Source: Nocardioides sp. Root1257
GTDB lineage: Bacteria; Actinomycetota; Actinomycetes; Propionibacteriales; Nocardioidaceae
Assembly (NCBI RefSeq): GCF_001425175.1
Contig: NZ_LMDV01000001.1
Span: forward strand, 951,454 to 1,015,453
Reading direction: 5' to 3'
DNA: 64,000 bases
The notes below the pieces were generated by a model that saw only the letters and a program-made list of their open reading frames with translations, made no database searches and had not been told where the DNA came from. Made by a program: the position numbers and the translations under genes. Every line of letters starts with the position of its first letter. The first letter of the stretch is position 1. This document shows positions 7,968-16,975 of this stretch, piece after piece.

Positions 7968-8618
7968 ATGCCCGATCACCCCGCTCCCTCGCGCTACGCC
8001 GTCCTGGTGCCGGTCAAGCCCCCGGCCGTCGGCAAGTCGCGCCTGGCCGGGCTCGGCGACGGGACGGCGCGCCGCCGGCTGGCGGAGGCGTTCGCCCAGG
8101 ACACCGTGCTCGCCTGCCTGCGGGCGGAATCGGTCCATCAGGTGCTGGTGGTCACGGACGACGCTCAGTTCTCGTACGTGCTCTCCGCCTTGGGGTGCGC
8201 AGCCATCCCGGACGGTGTCTCGGGCGATCTCAACGCGACACTGCGCCAGGCCGCGGCCGAGGCCAGGCGCCGGTGGCCGGACCTGGTGCCGGTCGCCCTC
8301 TGCGCCGACCTGCCCGCCCTCCGGCCCGACGACCTCGATGCCGTGCTCGGGTCCCTGACCGCGGACGGGCCGAGCTTCGTCCCGGACGCCGCCGGGATCG
8401 GGACCACCGTCTACGTCGCCGACCACGACCGGTTCGACCCGCACTTCGGGCCGGGCTCGCGCGCCGCCCACCTCGATGCCGGGGCACGCGAGCTGGCCGA
8501 CGCCCCGTCATCCGTACGTCGTGACGTGGACGACCCGGCCGACCTGGCCGACGCCGTCGAGCTCGGGGTCGGGGCGAGCACGACCCTGGCCCTGCTCGTC
8601 GTGGACGACGCCTCCTGA
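7968..8618 (+). CDS. cofC: 2-phospho-L-lactate guanylyltransferase (coenzyme F420 synthesis)
   Basis: CofC activates 2-phospholactate or phosphoenolpyruvate with GTP to start the side chain of F420. The 216-residue protein shows the nucleotidyltransferase entry VLVPVKPPAVGKSRLAG, a central CADLPALRPDDL metal-binding segment, and a GSRAAHLDAGARE block. The start is ATG at 7968. In mycobacteria cofC likewise follows gpsA and ddl. It implies that the host makes F420. Confidence 0.92.
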   Translation: MPDHPAPSRYAVLVPVKPPAVGKSRLAGLGDGTARRRLAEAFAQDTVLACLRAESVHQVLVVTDDAQFSYVLSALGCAAIPDGVSGDLNATLRQAAAEARRRWPDLVPVALCADLPALRPDDLDAVLGSLTADGPSFVPDAAGIGTTVYVADHDRFDPHFGPGSRAAHLDAGARELADAPSSVRRDVDDPADLADAVELGVGASTTLALLVVDDAS

Positions 8619-8622
8619 CGCA

Positions 8623-8660
8623 GCAACGGGCCGCCATCCCTGAGGACGACGGCCCGTTGC
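8623..8660. terminator. Hairpin between convergent cofC and HU gene
   Basis: A perfect 11-bp stem GCAACGGGCCG / CGGCCCGTTGC with a 16-base loop, 5 bases after the cofC stop and 16 before the HU stop. There is no clear T tract, so it is called a bidirectional terminator with moderate trust. Confidence 0.6.
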
Positions 8661-8676
8661 GGTAGAGCTGTGCGGA

Positions 8677-9333
8677 TCAGGCCTTCTTGGCGGCCTTCTT
8701 CGCCGGAGCCTTCTTCGCGGGGGCCTTCTTGGCCGGAGCCGCCTTCTTGGCCGGTGCCTTCTTCGCTGCGGCCTTCTTGACCGGCGCGGTCTTCTTGGCG
8801 GGAGCCGCCTTCTTCGCCGGAGCCGCCTTCTTGGCCGGAGCCTTCTTCGCCGGGGCCTTCTTGGCGGGCGCCTTCTTCGCGGGAGCCGCCTTCTTCGCCG
8901 GAGCCGCCTTCTTCGCCGGAGCCGCCTTCTTGGCCGGAGCCGCCCTCTTCGCCGGAGCCGCCGCCTTCTTGGCAGCGGCGGCCGCCTTCTTCGCGGGAGC
9001 GGCGGCCTTGTTGGCCGTGGCAGCCGAAGCGGTCACGGTCAGCTTGGGCAGCTTCTTGGCCCCGGACACGACGTTCTTGAGGTCGGCGCCCGCGGTGAAC
9101 TTCGGCACCGCGGTCTTCTTCGCCTTGATCCGTGCACCGGTCTGCGGGTTGCGCACCCAGCGGGCCTCACGCACGCGCTTCTCGAAGGACCCGAAGCCGG
9201 TGATGGCGACCTTCTCGCCCTTCGCCACCTCCCGCGTGATCGTGTCCAGCACGGACTCGAGGGCGTGCGATGCCGCCTTCTTGTTGCCGTCGAAACGAGA
9301 CGAGAGTGCCTCGATGAACTCTGACTTGTTCAC
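8677..9333 (-). CDS. hup: HU-family nucleoid protein with long Lys/Ala/Pro tail
   Basis: A histone-like DNA-binding protein of 218 residues. Residues 1-90 form the HU fold (VNKSEFIEALSSRF ... ARWVRNPQTGARIKAKKTAVPKF). From about residue 105 to the end it is a degenerate PAKKA/APAKK repeat resembling histone H1, as in mycobacterial HupB. GTG at 9333 is preferred because GGAAGGG lies upstream and the protein then starts like other HU proteins. It compacts DNA and protects the nucleoid. It lies downstream of leuCD on the same strand, separated by a terminator and about 210 bases for its own promoter. Confidence 0.95.
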   Translation of the reverse strand: MNKSEFIEALSSRFDGNKKAASHALESVLDTITREVAKGEKVAITGFGSFEKRVREARWVRNPQTGARIKAKKTAVPKFTAGADLKNVVSGAKKLPKLTVTASAATANKAAAPAKKAAAAAKKAAAPAKRAAPAKKAAPAKKAAPAKKAAPAKKAPAKKAPAKKAPAKKAAPAKKAAPAKKTAPVKKAAAKKAPAKKAAPAKKAPAKKAPAKKAAKKA

Positions 9334-9545
9334 TGTCTTCCCTTCCAATGAACGCTGTGGTCGAGCCCATGCTCGACTTTCTTCAATGCACGCTAGGTAA
9401 ACGTGGCGGCAGCCACAATCACCACGCGGCGTTTTGCGGCGTGTTTTTCGTCGTTCTCGAAATGCGTATTCGGCGCCCAGATCCGCTCAGCGACGGGGCA
9501 TTCCGACAAATGGGCACTTCGGACCCCGCCGACGCCAAATGCGTG

Positions 9546-9585
9546 ATGCCGAGAATCCTCAACCAGGGTTGGGGATTCTCGGCAT
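9546..9585 (-). terminator. Strong hairpin after leuD
   Basis: A 19-bp inverted repeat (9546-9564 with 9567-9585, one mismatch) with a very tight loop, centred on CCGAGAATCC. It lies 28 bases beyond the leuD stop and upstream of the HU gene, so it most likely ends the leuCD transcript. The remaining spacer down to 9334 would hold the HU promoter; I see no certain -35/-10 pair. Confidence 0.75.
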
Positions 9586-9613
9586 CAACGGGCCGACCGA
9601 CCAGCGAACGTCG

Positions 9614-10222
9614 TCAGCTCGCGTGCTGCGTCACCGGCTTCCAGCTCGGCCGGGTCGCCTCGAACGCGGAGATGTCGGCGTCGTGGCTCAGAGTGATGCC
9701 GATGTCGTCGAGGCCCTCGAGCAGCCGCCAACGCGTGTAGTCATCGATGTCGAACGAGTCCTCGATGGCATCGATGCCCTCACCGGCGCGCACCGTGCGC
9801 GACTCGAGGTCGACGGTCACCGTCGCGCCGGGCTGCTCGTCGAGCAGGTCCCAGATGCGCTGCACGACCTTCTCGTCGACCTGGGCGGCCACCAGGCCGG
9901 CCTTGCCGGAGTTGCCCCGGAAGATGTCGCCGAAGCGCGGCGAGATCACGGCCTTGAAGCCGTAGTTCTGGAGCGCCCAGACCGCGTGCTCCCGCGACGA
10001 CCCGGTGCCGAAGTCGGGACCGGCCACCAGGACCGAGCCGCCGGCGTACGCCTCGTTGTTGAGCACGAACGTCGCGTCGTTGCGCCATGCGGCGAACAGC
10101 CCGTCCTCGAAGCCGGTGCGGGTGACGCGCTTGAGGTACTCCGCCGGGATGATCTGGTCGGTGTCGACGTTGCTGCGCCGCAGCGGGACACCGACGCCGG
10201 TGTGGGTCGTGAACTTCTCCAT
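9614..10222 (-). CDS. leuD: 3-isopropylmalate dehydratase small subunit
   Basis: The small (swivel-domain) subunit that with LeuC isomerises 2- to 3-isopropylmalate in leucine synthesis. It may also serve the citramalate branch to isoleucine, given cimA in this window. The 202-residue protein has [17 protein letters not shown] and the [11 protein letters not shown] signature. ATG at 10222 sits one base after the leuC stop, so it is co-translated. Confidence 0.96.
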   Translation of the reverse strand: MEKFTTHTGVGVPLRRSNVDTDQIIPAEYLKRVTRTGFEDGLFAAWRNDATFVLNNEAYAGGSVLVAGPDFGTGSSREHAVWALQNYGFKAVISPRFGDIFRGNSGKAGLVAAQVDEKVVQRIWDLLDEQPGATVTVDLESRTVRAGEGIDAIEDSFDIDDYTRWRLLEGLDDIGITLSHDADISAFEATRPSWKPVTQHAS

Positions 10223-10223
10223 G

Positions 10224-11639
10224 TCAGTTGCTCCCAACGGTCTGCAGGTCGGCCGGCGACGAGAGGGTGCCGCGGATGGCAGTGGCGGCGGCGACCGGCA
10301 CGGACACCAGGTGCGTGCGACCGCCCTTGCCCTGGCGGCCCTCGAAGTTGCGGTTGGACGTCGACGCGCTGCGCTCCCCGGCGGAGAGGGTGTCGGGGTT
10401 CATGCCCAGGCACATCGAGCAGCCGGCGCCGCGCCACTCGGCGCCCGCCTGCTTGAACACGACGTCGAGGCCCTCGGCCTCGGCCTGCAGGCGTACCCGC
10501 GCGGAGCCGGGGACCACGAGCATCCGCGTGTCCGCGGCGACCCGGTGGCCCTCGATGATCTGCGCCGCGAGGCGCAGGTCCTCGATGCGGCCGTTGGTGC
10601 ACGAGCCCACGAAGACCGTGTCGACCTTGATGTCGCGCATCGGCGTACCGGCCTCGAGGCCCATGTAGCGCAGTGCGTTCTCCGCGGCGATCTGGTCCTG
10701 GGAGTCCTCGAAGTCCTCGGGACCGGGAACGTTGGCACCGAGCGGGACGCCCTGGCCGGGGTTGGTCCCCCACGTGACGAACGGCGTCATCGTGCTCGCC
10801 TCGAGCACGATCTCCTTGTCGAAGACCGCGTCGTCGTCGGTGCGCAGCGTCTTCCAGTGCTCGACGGCGGCGTCCCAGTCGGCGCCCTTCGGCGCCTCGG
10901 GACGGCCCTCGATGTAGTCGAAGGTGACCTGGTCGGGGGCGATCATGCCGGCCTTGGCGCCCCACTCGATCGACATGTTGCAGACCGTCATCCGGCCCTC
11001 CATCGAGAGCTCCTCGATGGCCTGGCCGCGGTACTCGACGATGTAGCCCTGGCCGCCGCCGGTGCCGGCGTGGGTGATCAGCGCCAGGACCATGTCCTTG
11101 CCGGTGACGCCCTCGGGCAGGCTGCCGTTGATGGTGACCGACATGGTCTTGGGCTTGGCCTGGGGCAGGGTCTGAGTGGCGAGCACGTGCTCGACCTCGG
11201 AGGTGCCGATGCCGAACGCGATCGCGCCGAACGCGCCGTGCGTGCTGGTGTGGCTGTCGCCGCACACGATCGTCATGCCCGGCTGGGTCAGCCCCAGCTG
11301 GGGGCCGACGACGTGGACGATGCCCTGCTCGATGTCACCGAGCGGGTGCAGGCGGACGCCGAACTCCTCTGCGTTGCGCCGCATCGTCTCGACCTGCGTG
11401 CGCGAGACCGGGTCGGCGATCGGCTTGTCCCAGTCGAGCGTCGGGACGTTGTGGTCCTCGGTCGCGAGGGTCAGGTCGGGACGGCGTACCTGCCGGCCGG
11501 CGAGGCGGAGACCGTCGAACGCCTGGGGGGAGGTCACCTCGTGGATGAGGTGCAGGTCGATGAAGAGCAGGTCCGGCTCTCCGTCGACGGACCGGACGAC
11601 GTGCTCGTCCCAGACCTTCTCGGCCAGGGTCTTGCCCAT
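10224..11639 (-). CDS. leuC: 3-isopropylmalate dehydratase large subunit
   Basis: An aconitase-family [4Fe-4S] subunit of 471 residues. [27 protein letters not shown] and [10 protein letters not shown] carry the substrate and cluster residues. ATG at 11639 follows a GGGAG. It is transcribed away from the IclR gene at 11738, the arrangement known for leuCD and NdgR/LtbR in actinobacteria, where the regulator controls leuCD in response to branched-chain amino acids. Confidence 0.97.
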   Translation of the reverse strand: MGKTLAEKVWDEHVVRSVDGEPDLLFIDLHLIHEVTSPQAFDGLRLAGRQVRRPDLTLATEDHNVPTLDWDKPIADPVSRTQVETMRRNAEEFGVRLHPLGDIEQGIVHVVGPQLGLTQPGMTIVCGDSHTSTHGAFGAIAFGIGTSEVEHVLATQTLPQAKPKTMSVTINGSLPEGVTGKDMVLALITHAGTGGGQGYIVEYRGQAIEELSMEGRMTVCNMSIEWGAKAGMIAPDQVTFDYIEGRPEAPKGADWDAAVEHWKTLRTDDDAVFDKEIVLEASTMTPFVTWGTNPGQGVPLGANVPGPEDFEDSQDQIAAENALRYMGLEAGTPMRDIKVDTVFVGSCTNGRIEDLRLAAQIIEGHRVAADTRMLVVPGSARVRLQAEAEGLDVVFKQAGAEWRGAGCSMCLGMNPDTLSAGERSASTSNRNFEGRQGKGGRTHLVSVPVAAATAIRGTLSSPADLQTVGSN

Positions 11640-11737
11640 GACTGACTCCCTCGGTTTCGGCTCGGTGTTGATCAGTGGTGGATACGTCACAGAGCGTACC
11701 GCTTGCATCCCATGATCTGAGACGCCAGTATTGCCAT
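11640..11737. promoter_or_regulatory. Divergent leuCD / IclR-regulator control region
   Basis: A 98-bp spacer that must hold both promoters. It contains GAGACGCCAGTATTGCCATATG directly before the regulator start, an AT-rich patch in otherwise GC-rich DNA. By analogy with NdgR/LtbR systems it should bind the IclR protein. I could not define a palindrome with confidence. Confidence 0.5.
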
Positions 11738-12460
11738 ATGGACAACACCAGCGGAGTGGGCGTGCTCGACAAGGCCGCCCTCGTGCTCACCGCCCTCGAG
11801 TCCGGGCCGGCCACCCTCGCGGGTCTGGTCTCGGGCACCGGTCTGGCCCGGCCGACGGCGCACCGCCTGGCCGTCGCTCTCGAGCACCACCGTCTGGTCG
11901 CCCGCGACATGCAGGGCCGCTTCGTGCTGGGCCCACGGCTCGCCGAGCTCTCCGCGGCCGCCGGCGAGGACCGGCTGCTCGCGACCGCCGGACCGGTGCT
12001 CGCGCGACTGCGCGACATCACCGGCGAGTCCGCCCAGCTCTGGCGCCGCCAGGGCGACCACCGCGTGTGCGTCGCGGCCGCCGAACGGCCCAGCGGCCTG
12101 CGCGACACCATCCCGGTCGGGTCCCAGCTGACGATGCGCGCCGGCTCCGCCGCCCAGGTGCTGCTCGCGTGGGAGGACCCGGAGCGGATGCACCGCGGCC
12201 TGCAGAACTCCGCGTTCTCCGCCGCCGCGCTCTCCGGCATCCGCCGGCGCGGCTGGGCACAGTCGGTCGGCGAGCGCGAGCAGGGCGTCGCGTCGGTCTC
12301 CGCGCCGGTGCGCTCCCCCGGCGGCAAGATCATCGCCGCGGTGTCCGTCTCCGGCCCGCTCGAGCGGCTCTCGCGTCAGCCGGGCCGGATGCACGCTCCC
12401 GCCGTGCTCGCCGCCGCCGAGCGGCTGTCGGAGTCGCTGCGGCGGGCTGCGGCCGAGTAG
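11738..12460 (+). CDS. ndgR: IclR-family regulator of leucine genes (NdgR/LtbR type)
   Basis: A 240-residue IclR protein. The winged helix-turn-helix is at residues 5-60 ([16 protein letters not shown] ... [16 protein letters not shown]) and an effector-binding domain follows ([46 protein letters not shown]). Position divergent from leuCD is diagnostic for NdgR (Streptomyces) and LtbR (Corynebacterium), which control leucine and related pathways. The symbol rests on this context. No Shine-Dalgarno site is visible, so the mRNA may be leaderless. Confidence 0.88.
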   Translation: MDNTSGVGVLDKAALVLTALESGPATLAGLVSGTGLARPTAHRLAVALEHHRLVARDMQGRFVLGPRLAELSAAAGEDRLLATAGPVLARLRDITGESAQLWRRQGDHRVCVAAAERPSGLRDTIPVGSQLTMRAGSAAQVLLAWEDPERMHRGLQNSAFSAAALSGIRRRGWAQSVGEREQGVASVSAPVRSPGGKIIAAVSVSGPLERLSRQPGRMHAPAVLAAAERLSESLRRAAAE

Positions 12461-12468
12461 GCGAGCCC

Positions 12469-12948
12469 TCAGAACAGCCCGTCGACCTCGAGGTTGAGCA
12501 GGAGCTGCTTGCGCTCGAGCCCGCCGGCGTACCCGGTGAGGGTGCCGTTCGCGCCGATGATGCGGTGGCACGGGATCACGATCGGGATCGGGTTGCGGCC
12601 GTTGGCGAGGCCGACCGCGCGGGAGGCCGCGTTGGTCATGCCGAGGCGGTGCGCGATCTCGCCGTACGACGCGGTCTCGCCCCAGCCCACGCCGAGCAGC
12701 TGCTCCCAGACCCGCTGCTGGAAGTCGGTGCCGACCGGGCCGAGCGGCAGGTCGAACTCCTTGAGGTCGCGGTCGAAGTACGCCGTCAGCTGCCGGACGG
12801 CCTCAGCCAGCACCGGGTTGTCCGGTGCTTCCGCGCCGCGGACGCGGCCCGTTGTGTCGCGGAAGGGTGAGAACTCGATCGCCGTGATGGCGGCGTTCTG
12901 CTCGACGATGCGCAACGGGCCGATCGGGGATGGCATGACGGTCCACAT
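12469..12948 (-). CDS. ogt: Methylated-DNA--protein-cysteine methyltransferase
   Basis: A suicide repair protein that moves the O6-methyl group from guanine to its own cysteine. The 159-residue product carries the PCHRI active site with acceptor Cys127 and the DNA-binding ATL block (TDFQQRVWEQLLGVGWGETASYGEIAHRLG). It starts 2 bases after the stop of the Ada-AlkA gene, so both alkylation repair proteins should be induced together. Confidence 0.96.
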   Translation of the reverse strand: MWTVMPSPIGPLRIVEQNAAITAIEFSPFRDTTGRVRGAEAPDNPVLAEAVRQLTAYFDRDLKEFDLPLGPVGTDFQQRVWEQLLGVGWGETASYGEIAHRLGMTNAASRAVGLANGRNPIPIVIPCHRIIGANGTLTGYAGGLERKQLLLNLEVDGLF

Positions 12949-12950
12949 GT

Positions 12951-14456
12951 TCAGTGCTCCTTCGGAGTGAGAGTGTGCCAGAGGTAGAGTTGGGCGTAGG
13001 AGCGCCACGGGCTCCACGCCTCGGCGAGCGCCGCCGCGTCGGCCGGGTCGCGGCCGAGGCGGACCAGCGCGTCGCGGATGCCGACGTCGGTCGGGAGGAA
13101 GACGTCGGGATGACCGAGCGCGCGCAGCGCGATGTAGTCGGCCGTCCACGGTCCGATGCCGGGCAGGGCCAGCAGCGCTCGTCGTACGTCGTCGCGGTCG
13201 GGGCCGCGGTCGAGCGCGATCTCCCCGGACGCCAGGGCCGAGCACAGCGCGATCAGGGCGCGGCCCCGGGCGCGCGGCATCGGCAGGTCCTCCGGGTCCA
13301 GTGCGGCGATCGTCGCCGCATCGGGGAAGAGGTGGGTCAGTCCGTCGACGGGGCGTGCGATCGGGCGCCCGTGCTCTGCGGTCAGCCGCGCCGCGACGGT
13401 GCGGGCGCCGGCGACGCTCACCTGCTGACCGAGCACCGCGCGCACCGCGACCTCGTGTCCGTCGACGTGACCGGGCACCCGCAGTCCCGGCCAGCGCCGC
13501 ACCAGCGGACCGATCAGCGGGTCGCCGGCGAACGCGTCGCCCACCGCAACCGGGTCGCAGTCGGCGTCCAGGAGCCGGCGCACCCGCTCGGTCGCCGCAC
13601 TGATGTCGCGCAGGTCCTCGAGCGCGAACGACGCCGTCACGAACGCGGTCTGCTGGGGCGCCGGCTCGTCCGGGATCTCCAGCCGGACCGTGCCGGTGCC
13701 GTGCGGGAGGGCGAGGGTCCGGGCGTACCAGCCCTCCCCCGCGGCCTCGACGCCCGGCACCGCACGGAGCGCGAGGAAGTCGAGCAGCCGGCTCCCGGCG
13801 TACGGCGTCCGCACGGCGAGCCGCATCACGACCGTGCCGGTGGCCGGCTGCCCGCCCCGGCGCCCGCGGAGCTGGGTCGGCGAGGACGCGTAGACCTCGC
13901 GGACCGTGTCGTTGAACTGGCGGACGCTGGAGAAGCCGGCCGCGAAGGCGACGTCGGCGTACGTGAGGTCCGTGGTCTCGATCAGGATGCGGGCGGTCTG
14001 CGCCCGGCGGGCCCGCGCCAGGGCGAGCGGCCCGGCGCCGAGCTCGGCGGTGAGGATCCGCCCGAGGTGGCGCGAGGTGTAGCCGACCCGGTCGGCCAGT
14101 CCCTCGACCCCCTCGCGATCGACGACGCCGTCGGCGATCAGCCGCATCGCGCGACCGGCGGCGGTCGCGGCGACGTCCCAGTCCGGGCTGCCCGGCGTCG
14201 CGTCCGGCAGGCAGCGCTTGCAGGCGCGGTAGCCGGCGGCCTGGGCCGAGGCGGCGCTCGGGTGGAACGTGACGTTGTGGAACGCGGGGGTGCGCGCCGG
14301 GCACGACGGCCGGCAGTAGATGCCGGTGGTGCGGACCGCGGTGTAGAAGACGCCGTCGAACCGGCGGTCCCGCGACTTCACCGCGCGGTAGCAGGACTCG
14401 CTCTCCAGGTGAAGGGCCACCTGGGGGGCCGTCCGCGTCTCAGGGGTCGGGCTCAT
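12951..14456 (-). CDS. Ada-AlkA fusion: alkylation sensor/regulator plus 3-methyladenine glycosylase
   Basis: A 501-residue three-part protein. (1) N-terminal Ada zinc domain with Cys48, Cys52, Cys79 and Cys82; one cysteine accepts methyl groups from phosphotriesters and turns on the regulator. (2) AraC-type helix-turn-helix, about 95-185. (3) AlkA N-domain and HhH-GPD glycosylase with ALPGIGPWTADYIAL (from 430) and catalytic Asp457 in PTDVGIRDAL. It both senses alkylation damage and excises alkylated bases. ATG at 14456. The C-terminal methyltransferase of E. coli Ada is encoded by the next gene instead. Confidence 0.94.
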   Translation of the reverse strand: MSPTPETRTAPQVALHLESESCYRAVKSRDRRFDGVFYTAVRTTGIYCRPSCPARTPAFHNVTFHPSAASAQAAGYRACKRCLPDATPGSPDWDVAATAAGRAMRLIADGVVDREGVEGLADRVGYTSRHLGRILTAELGAGPLALARARRAQTARILIETTDLTYADVAFAAGFSSVRQFNDTVREVYASSPTQLRGRRGGQPATGTVVMRLAVRTPYAGSRLLDFLALRAVPGVEAAGEGWYARTLALPHGTGTVRLEIPDEPAPQQTAFVTASFALEDLRDISAATERVRRLLDADCDPVAVGDAFAGDPLIGPLVRRWPGLRVPGHVDGHEVAVRAVLGQQVSVAGARTVAARLTAEHGRPIARPVDGLTHLFPDAATIAALDPEDLPMPRARGRALIALCSALASGEIALDRGPDRDDVRRALLALPGIGPWTADYIALRALGHPDVFLPTDVGIRDALVRLGRDPADAAALAEAWSPWRSYAQLYLWHTLTPKEH

Positions 14457-14607
14457 GTCCCCATCCTCCCCCACGCCACCGACACGATCTGGCGGGAATC
14501 GGACACCGCCATCGGACCGTCCGCGCCGAACCGGCCAGGTGTCTTCCGCAGTCCACGTAGGCTGGCGGGAAGTGTCTCGGGGACACCCATCCTCAGGAGG
14601 ACCGGTC

Positions 14608-15687
14608 TTGGCCAAGGCGACCCGCCACCAACGACGTACCGTGCTGCGAGTCGTCATCGTGACCGAGCTGGTCATCGCTCTCGTCACCGGCGCCACCGTG
14701 GTGTTCGCCTACAACCAGGTCAACAGCGGGATCACCGAGGGCGACAAGATCCCCCACCAGGTCGCGCCGCCGGAGGAGAAGCCGCTGCCGACCTCGGCGA
14801 TCAACATCCTCGTGATGGGCTCGGACGCCCGCAACTGCGACGGCTGCGGCATCGACAGCGAGACCGGCGAGGGCGGGTCGGACACCACGATCCTGATCCA
14901 CGTGGCGAAGGGTCGGAAGTCGGCGTACGGCATCTCGATCCCGCGCGACACGCTCGTCGACCGTCCCGACTGCACCGTCGACGGCAACACCGTCCCGGGT
15001 GCGAAGGACGCGACCTGGAACGAGGCGTTCGCCCTCGGCGGCCCGGCGTGCACCGTCGCCCAGCTCGAGGCGCTGACCGGGATCTACGTCAACGACTACA
15101 TCACCGTCGACTTCGGCGGCTTCAAGGACATGGTCGACGCCGTGGGCGGCGTCGAGGTCTGCATCCCCGAGGACGTCGACGACGAGGTCGCGCACATCCA
15201 CTTCGACGCGGGCACCCAGACGCTCGACGGGAACGAGTCCCTGAAGTACGTGCGCGAGCGGCACTCGACCGCGAACTCCGACCTCGGGCGCATGAAGCGG
15301 CAGCAGGCCTTCATCTCCTCGATGCTCAACACCGTGATGTCCGCCGGCACGCTGACCAACCCCAACAAGGTCTACCAGTTCGCCAAGGCGCTGGGCGGCT
15401 CCATCGAGACCAACCCGGAGATCGCGAGCGTCGGCAAGCTCGTCAAGCTCGCGACGTCGCTGCGCGGGGCGAACCTGGCGCACATCAAGTTCGTCACCGC
15501 GCCGACGACCGACTTCCCGATCGACGACCCGAACTGGGGCCGGCTCCAGCTCACCCCCGATGCCCAGGCCCTGTGGGCGAAGGTCAAGAAGGACCAGCCA
15601 CTCGGCAGCCTGGGCAAGGGCGCGATCAGCGGGAAGAACCAGAGCGGCGACAAGGCGGAGGCAGCGGCGAACGGCCTCTGCTCCTGA
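14608..15687 (+). CDS. LytR-CpsA-Psr (LCP) family cell-wall polymer transferase
   Basis: A membrane-anchored enzyme that attaches glycopolymers to peptidoglycan. TTG at 14608 is the start because CAGGAGG precedes it by 7 bases; the protein (359 residues) then opens with a basic stretch and one membrane helix (about 13-33). The LCP domain follows with INILVMGSDAR, GGSDTTILIHV, the pyrophosphate-binding SIPRDTLVD, a VGGVEVCIPEDV strand, and LKYVRERHS. The C-terminus faces outside. It is divergent from the Ada-AlkA gene and convergent with the sulfotransferase. Confidence 0.92.
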   Translation: MAKATRHQRRTVLRVVIVTELVIALVTGATVVFAYNQVNSGITEGDKIPHQVAPPEEKPLPTSAINILVMGSDARNCDGCGIDSETGEGGSDTTILIHVAKGRKSAYGISIPRDTLVDRPDCTVDGNTVPGAKDATWNEAFALGGPACTVAQLEALTGIYVNDYITVDFGGFKDMVDAVGGVEVCIPEDVDDEVAHIHFDAGTQTLDGNESLKYVRERHSTANSDLGRMKRQQAFISSMLNTVMSAGTLTNPNKVYQFAKALGGSIETNPEIASVGKLVKLATSLRGANLAHIKFVTAPTTDFPIDDPNWGRLQLTPDAQALWAKVKKDQPLGSLGKGAISGKNQSGDKAEAAANGLCS

Positions 15688-15690
15688 CGG

Positions 15691-16920
15691 CTACGCCAGG
15701 AACCGGGCGACGTACGGCGCGAACCGCTCGCGCAGCTCGTCGACGTCGAGCCCGACGTCCTCGGCCCGGTAGTCGATCGTGCCCAGCCGGCCGCGCTCGT
15801 GACCGGCCATGTAGGCGGCCATCGCGGCGGCGGCCTCCCCCGTCACCGGCTCGCCGGCCAGCTCGTAGACCCGCTCGGCCGTCGCCAGGTCGTCGGCCAT
15901 GAACTCGTCGAAGCGGACGTCGACCGACCGCTCGGCTGGCACGACCTCGCGGTCCCGCACCAGCGAGGTCAGCATCAGGTCGATCCGGTCGCGCCAGTAG
16001 CGGCCCGTCTCGGCGGCCGGCACCGGCGCCCGGTGCATCCGCGCGGAGTAGACGACCATCGTCGCCATCGAGACCGTCACCGGCACCGGGTCGCGGTGCG
16101 TGACGACGACGGTGAGGCCCGGGAACACCGCGTCCAGCACCGGCAGCTGCTCGAGGTGCTGCGGCGACTTGAGCAGCCACCGCCGTCCGCCGCGCACGTG
16201 CTGGAGCGCCCGCAGCTGCGTCCGCAGGTAGCGGTAGTGCGGGGTCTGGTCGTGGTCGAGGTAGTAGTCGCGCCACGCCGGCACCTCGGCGACGGTCTCG
16301 AAGAACATCGTCGAGAAGTCGTTGGCCAGGAGCTGGATCTCCTCGTGCACGTGGTCCGTCGTCATCTCGTGCATCAGCGCGAAGTGCGGCATCGCGGCGT
16401 TCATGAAGTCGACCGCCAGGTCCGAGCGCGTACGCCGCGGGTCCGGCTCGAGACCCACCTCCGCCGGCAGGGGCAACGGCTCCATGCTCTCCCAGTAGGG
16501 CAGGGTGCGGAACGTCGGACCGGCCGCGAGCAGGTTGTGCAGGTGGGTGGTCCCGGTGCGCGGGAGACCGGCGATCACCACCGGCGGCACCAGCTCGATC
16601 TCGTGGATCTCCGGGTGCCGGGCGAGCAGGTCGGTGAGCAGCAGCCGGTTGCGCAGCATCTGCAGCAGCTGGGAGTGGAGGTTCAGCCGCCCCGGCCCGT
16701 CGAGACCGTCGATGTCGCGCATCGCGGCGAGAAGGAGGTCGAGCCGCTCCTCGTAGTCCCGGGCACCGAAGTCGCTGAGACCGGTCTCGGCACGTGCCTG
16801 CGCGTGCAGCGCCGCCGAGTCGAGCGGACAGGCCTCGGCCATCTGGTCCATGAGTGCGCGGATCTCGTCGATCTCGGGCGAGAACGACGGGTGGTCGAGG
16901 TCGTCGAGCCGTATGGACAT
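15691..16920 (-). CDS. Sulfotransferase family protein (PAPS-binding)
   Basis: A 409-residue protein with the 5'-phosphosulfate loop VVIAGLPRTGTTHLHNLL (near residue 117) and a 3'-phosphate motif around WLLKSPQHLEQLPVLDAVFPGLTVVVTHRDP. These mark the PAPS-dependent Sulfotransfer_3 family, common in lipid-rich actinobacteria. ATG at 16920 is chosen for GAAGGG 8 bases upstream. It is divergent from a TetR gene whose palindromic operator lies between them, so that repressor probably controls it. The substrate is unknown. Confidence 0.87.
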   Translation of the reverse strand: MSIRLDDLDHPSFSPEIDEIRALMDQMAEACPLDSAALHAQARAETGLSDFGARDYEERLDLLLAAMRDIDGLDGPGRLNLHSQLLQMLRNRLLLTDLLARHPEIHEIELVPPVVIAGLPRTGTTHLHNLLAAGPTFRTLPYWESMEPLPLPAEVGLEPDPRRTRSDLAVDFMNAAMPHFALMHEMTTDHVHEEIQLLANDFSTMFFETVAEVPAWRDYYLDHDQTPHYRYLRTQLRALQHVRGGRRWLLKSPQHLEQLPVLDAVFPGLTVVVTHRDPVPVTVSMATMVVYSARMHRAPVPAAETGRYWRDRIDLMLTSLVRDREVVPAERSVDVRFDEFMADDLATAERVYELAGEPVTGEAAAAMAAYMAGHERGRLGTIDYRAEDVGLDVDELRERFAPYVARFLA

Positions 16921-16950
16921 GAGGTGCACCCTTCTGTCGGTGTGACGGCG

Positions 16951-16975
16951 ATTACGTTACGGTCGGTTTCGTAAT
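16951..16975. promoter_or_regulatory. Palindromic operator between sulfotransferase and TetR genes
   Basis: ATTACG (16951-16956) is mirrored by CGTAAT (16970-16975), with a TACGG/GGTTT core between, in a 53-bp divergent spacer. The right arm covers the A and T of the TetR start codon. Size and position fit a TetR-dimer site repressing both genes. Confidence 0.65.

Noticed and set aside
8677-9010. Regular repeats that could suggest a CRISPR array
   Set aside because: They are in-frame PAKKA codon repeats of the HU tail with no spacers. No cas genes or other arrays are present.
12954-15902. A 982-codon plus-strand frame
   Set aside because: It crosses the Ada-AlkA gene in antisense and then the LCP gene in another frame; no domain is visible.
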